Of a stretch of 20,220 nucleotides of DNA, positions 19,325 to 20,220 are shown piece by piece. This stretch comes from JAUYIW01 sp043818555. GTDB taxonomy: Bacteria > Patescibacteriota > Patescibacteriia > UBA9934. Every line of letters begins with the position of its first letter. The stretch's first letter is position 1. The position numbers and the translations under genes are program-made. The notes under the pieces were generated by a model. The model ran no database searches. It was given only the letters and a program-made list of their open reading frames with translations, and had not been told where the DNA came from. The stretch is from positions 1 through 20,220 of the forward strand of contig JBDRFP010000027.1 in assembly GCA_043818555.1 (NCBI GenBank), given 5' to 3'.

Positions 19325-20220
19325 ATGACTAAGAAGCTTTTAGGACTTTACGATGTTAAGAATTGTTCTGTCGAAGAGATTTGGCAAGATTTGCAGCAAA
19401 AGATCGGGCAATACTACACGGCCGAGTCTGTAACCATTGGACATCCCGATCGCATGTGCGATCAGTTTTCTGACGCGATTCTTAATGCTTATGTGGCGCA
19501 GGATCCGCACGCGCGCGTGGCGGTTGAGTGTATGGGAGGGCATGGCAAGCTTTGGGTTTGCGGCGAGGTTACTTCGAGCGCAGCCGTGGACATCCCGAGC
19601 GTGATCAATCGCACGTATCGCGAAATCGGCTACAGCGACGACCTGGAAGTCCACGTTCACCTTGCTGAACAGTCACCAGACATTGCCCGCGGGGTTGATC
19701 CTGGCGGGGCCGGGGACCAAGGAATAGTTGTCGGCTATGCCTGCAACGAAACACCCGAGTTCCTCCCGCTCGAAGCAGCGCTGGCTCATCGACTTACCGA
19801 CGCTCTCACTGAAGCTCGACGATCGGGTCGCTTGCCCTACTTAAAGCCTGACGGCAAATCTCAGGTTACGGTAAATCCAAAAACAGGCCACATTAAGGCC
19901 GTAGTACTTTCGGCTCAGCACAGTGCCGATGTTCCGCTCGAGCAAGTGCGCTCCGACCTTCGCGATCTCTGCGACCGCGTCCTCCTTCGTGTCCCACTTT
20001 TTAAGGGGGACGACAGGGGGTTAGCGTTTTCCGATGATACTACGTTCTACTTCAACTCAGCAGGACCATTCAACCAAGGCGGATTCCAAGCCGACACCGG
20101 CCTAACCGGCCGAAAGCTAGTAGTAGACTTCTACGGCCCCCGAGTCCCAATCGGAGGCGGCTGCACGCACGGAAAAGACCTTACTAAAGTTGACCACTCC
20201 GGCGCCCTCGCCGCGCGCAA
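19325..20220 (+). CDS. metK: S-adenosylmethionine synthetase (3' part beyond the window)
   Basis: 298 complete codons are visible from the ATG at 19325 and the frame is still open. Signatures include TAESVTIGHPDRMCDQFSDAIL (with Arg where most have Lys in HPDK), VGYACNETPEFLPLE, the ATP-binding GGAGDQG and a divergent P-loop-like segment PIGGGCTHGKDLTKVDHSGA. About 25 residues precede the conserved core. The enzyme makes SAM from methionine and ATP. It is preceded by a SAM-I riboswitch with a terminator, so it is expected to be repressed by its product. An ATG at 19318 is out of frame and soon stops. Confidence 0.93.
   Translation, partial: MTKKLLGLYDVKNCSVEEIWQDLQQKIGQYYTAESVTIGHPDRMCDQFSDAILNAYVAQDPHARVAVECMGGHGKLWVCGEVTSSAAVDIPSVINRTYREIGYSDDLEVHVHLAEQSPDIARGVDPGGAGDQGIVVGYACNETPEFLPLEAALAHRLTDALTEARRSGRLPYLKPDGKSQVTVNPKTGHIKAVVLSAQHSADVPLEQVRSDLRDLCDRVLLRVPLFKGDDRGLAFSDDTTFYFNSAGPFNQGGFQADTGLTGRKLVVDFYGPRVPIGGGCTHGKDLTKVDHSGALAAR

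Noticed and set aside
19340..19660. A 106-residue minus-strand frame
   Set aside because: Antisense shadow of metK.
1..20220. tRNA or rRNA genes and an alternative genetic code
   Set aside because: No T-loop or acceptor pattern or rRNA segment was found by eye. UGA acts as a stop (for example the NUDIX gene), so UGA recoding is not supported.

Overview
The window looks like a chromosomal segment of a Candidate Phyla Radiation (Patescibacteria) bacterium, probably near the Parcubacteria group; the lineage is an inference. The evidence is the mix of small genes: a TM0106-type nuclease, a free-standing four-helix-bundle protein, an archaeal-type UMP kinase, an L7/L12 with an acidic extension, a divergent MetK, and many short orphan membrane-anchored proteins. 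Gene boundaries are filled with short AT-rich word-like repeats. UGA is used as a stop, so the UGA=Gly code of Gracilibacteria/Absconditabacteria does not apply.

Layout. 1-425: 3' end of a repeat protein. 603-4157: nuclease, anchored Cys-rich protein, anchored C39 peptidase, four-helix-bundle protein and a membrane protein. 4287-5048: a gene-free unit of about 730 nt with a near-consensus promoter, many hairpins and a strong terminator, the best candidate for an undescribed structured RNA. 5049-5475: a cluster of palindromic repeats. 5494-8041: an operon in which xseA and xseB are separated by a membrane protein gene and a NUDIX gene. 8137-9955: PF04020-like membrane protein, UMP kinase and two small helical proteins. 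10039-11500: L10 leader, rplJ and rplL. 11512-12105: a winged-helix repressor and an alkyltransferase gene, each preceded by the same long palindrome. 12137-17786: separately promoted and mostly separately terminated genes on both strands (SIMPL, orphan proteins, short GCS2-type ligase, GreA). 17890-19016: a long structured leader and an AT-rich ppGpp-hydrolase-like HD gene, probably acquired. 19083-20220: SAM-I riboswitch and the start of metK, which runs off the right edge.

Two expression styles coexist. The nuclease, xseA, repressor, alkyltransferase and greA have an extended -10 (TGn plus a TATAAT-like hexamer) only about 7-10 nt before the ATG, so their mRNAs should be leaderless or nearly so. 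The orphan genes between 13.0 and 17.8 kb have real leaders with AGGAG-type ribosome binding sites and usually their own terminator. RNA-based control is dense: a SAM-I riboswitch and an L10 leader are recognisable, and three further structured leaders or small RNAs plus the 730-nt RNA are not assigned to any family I know.
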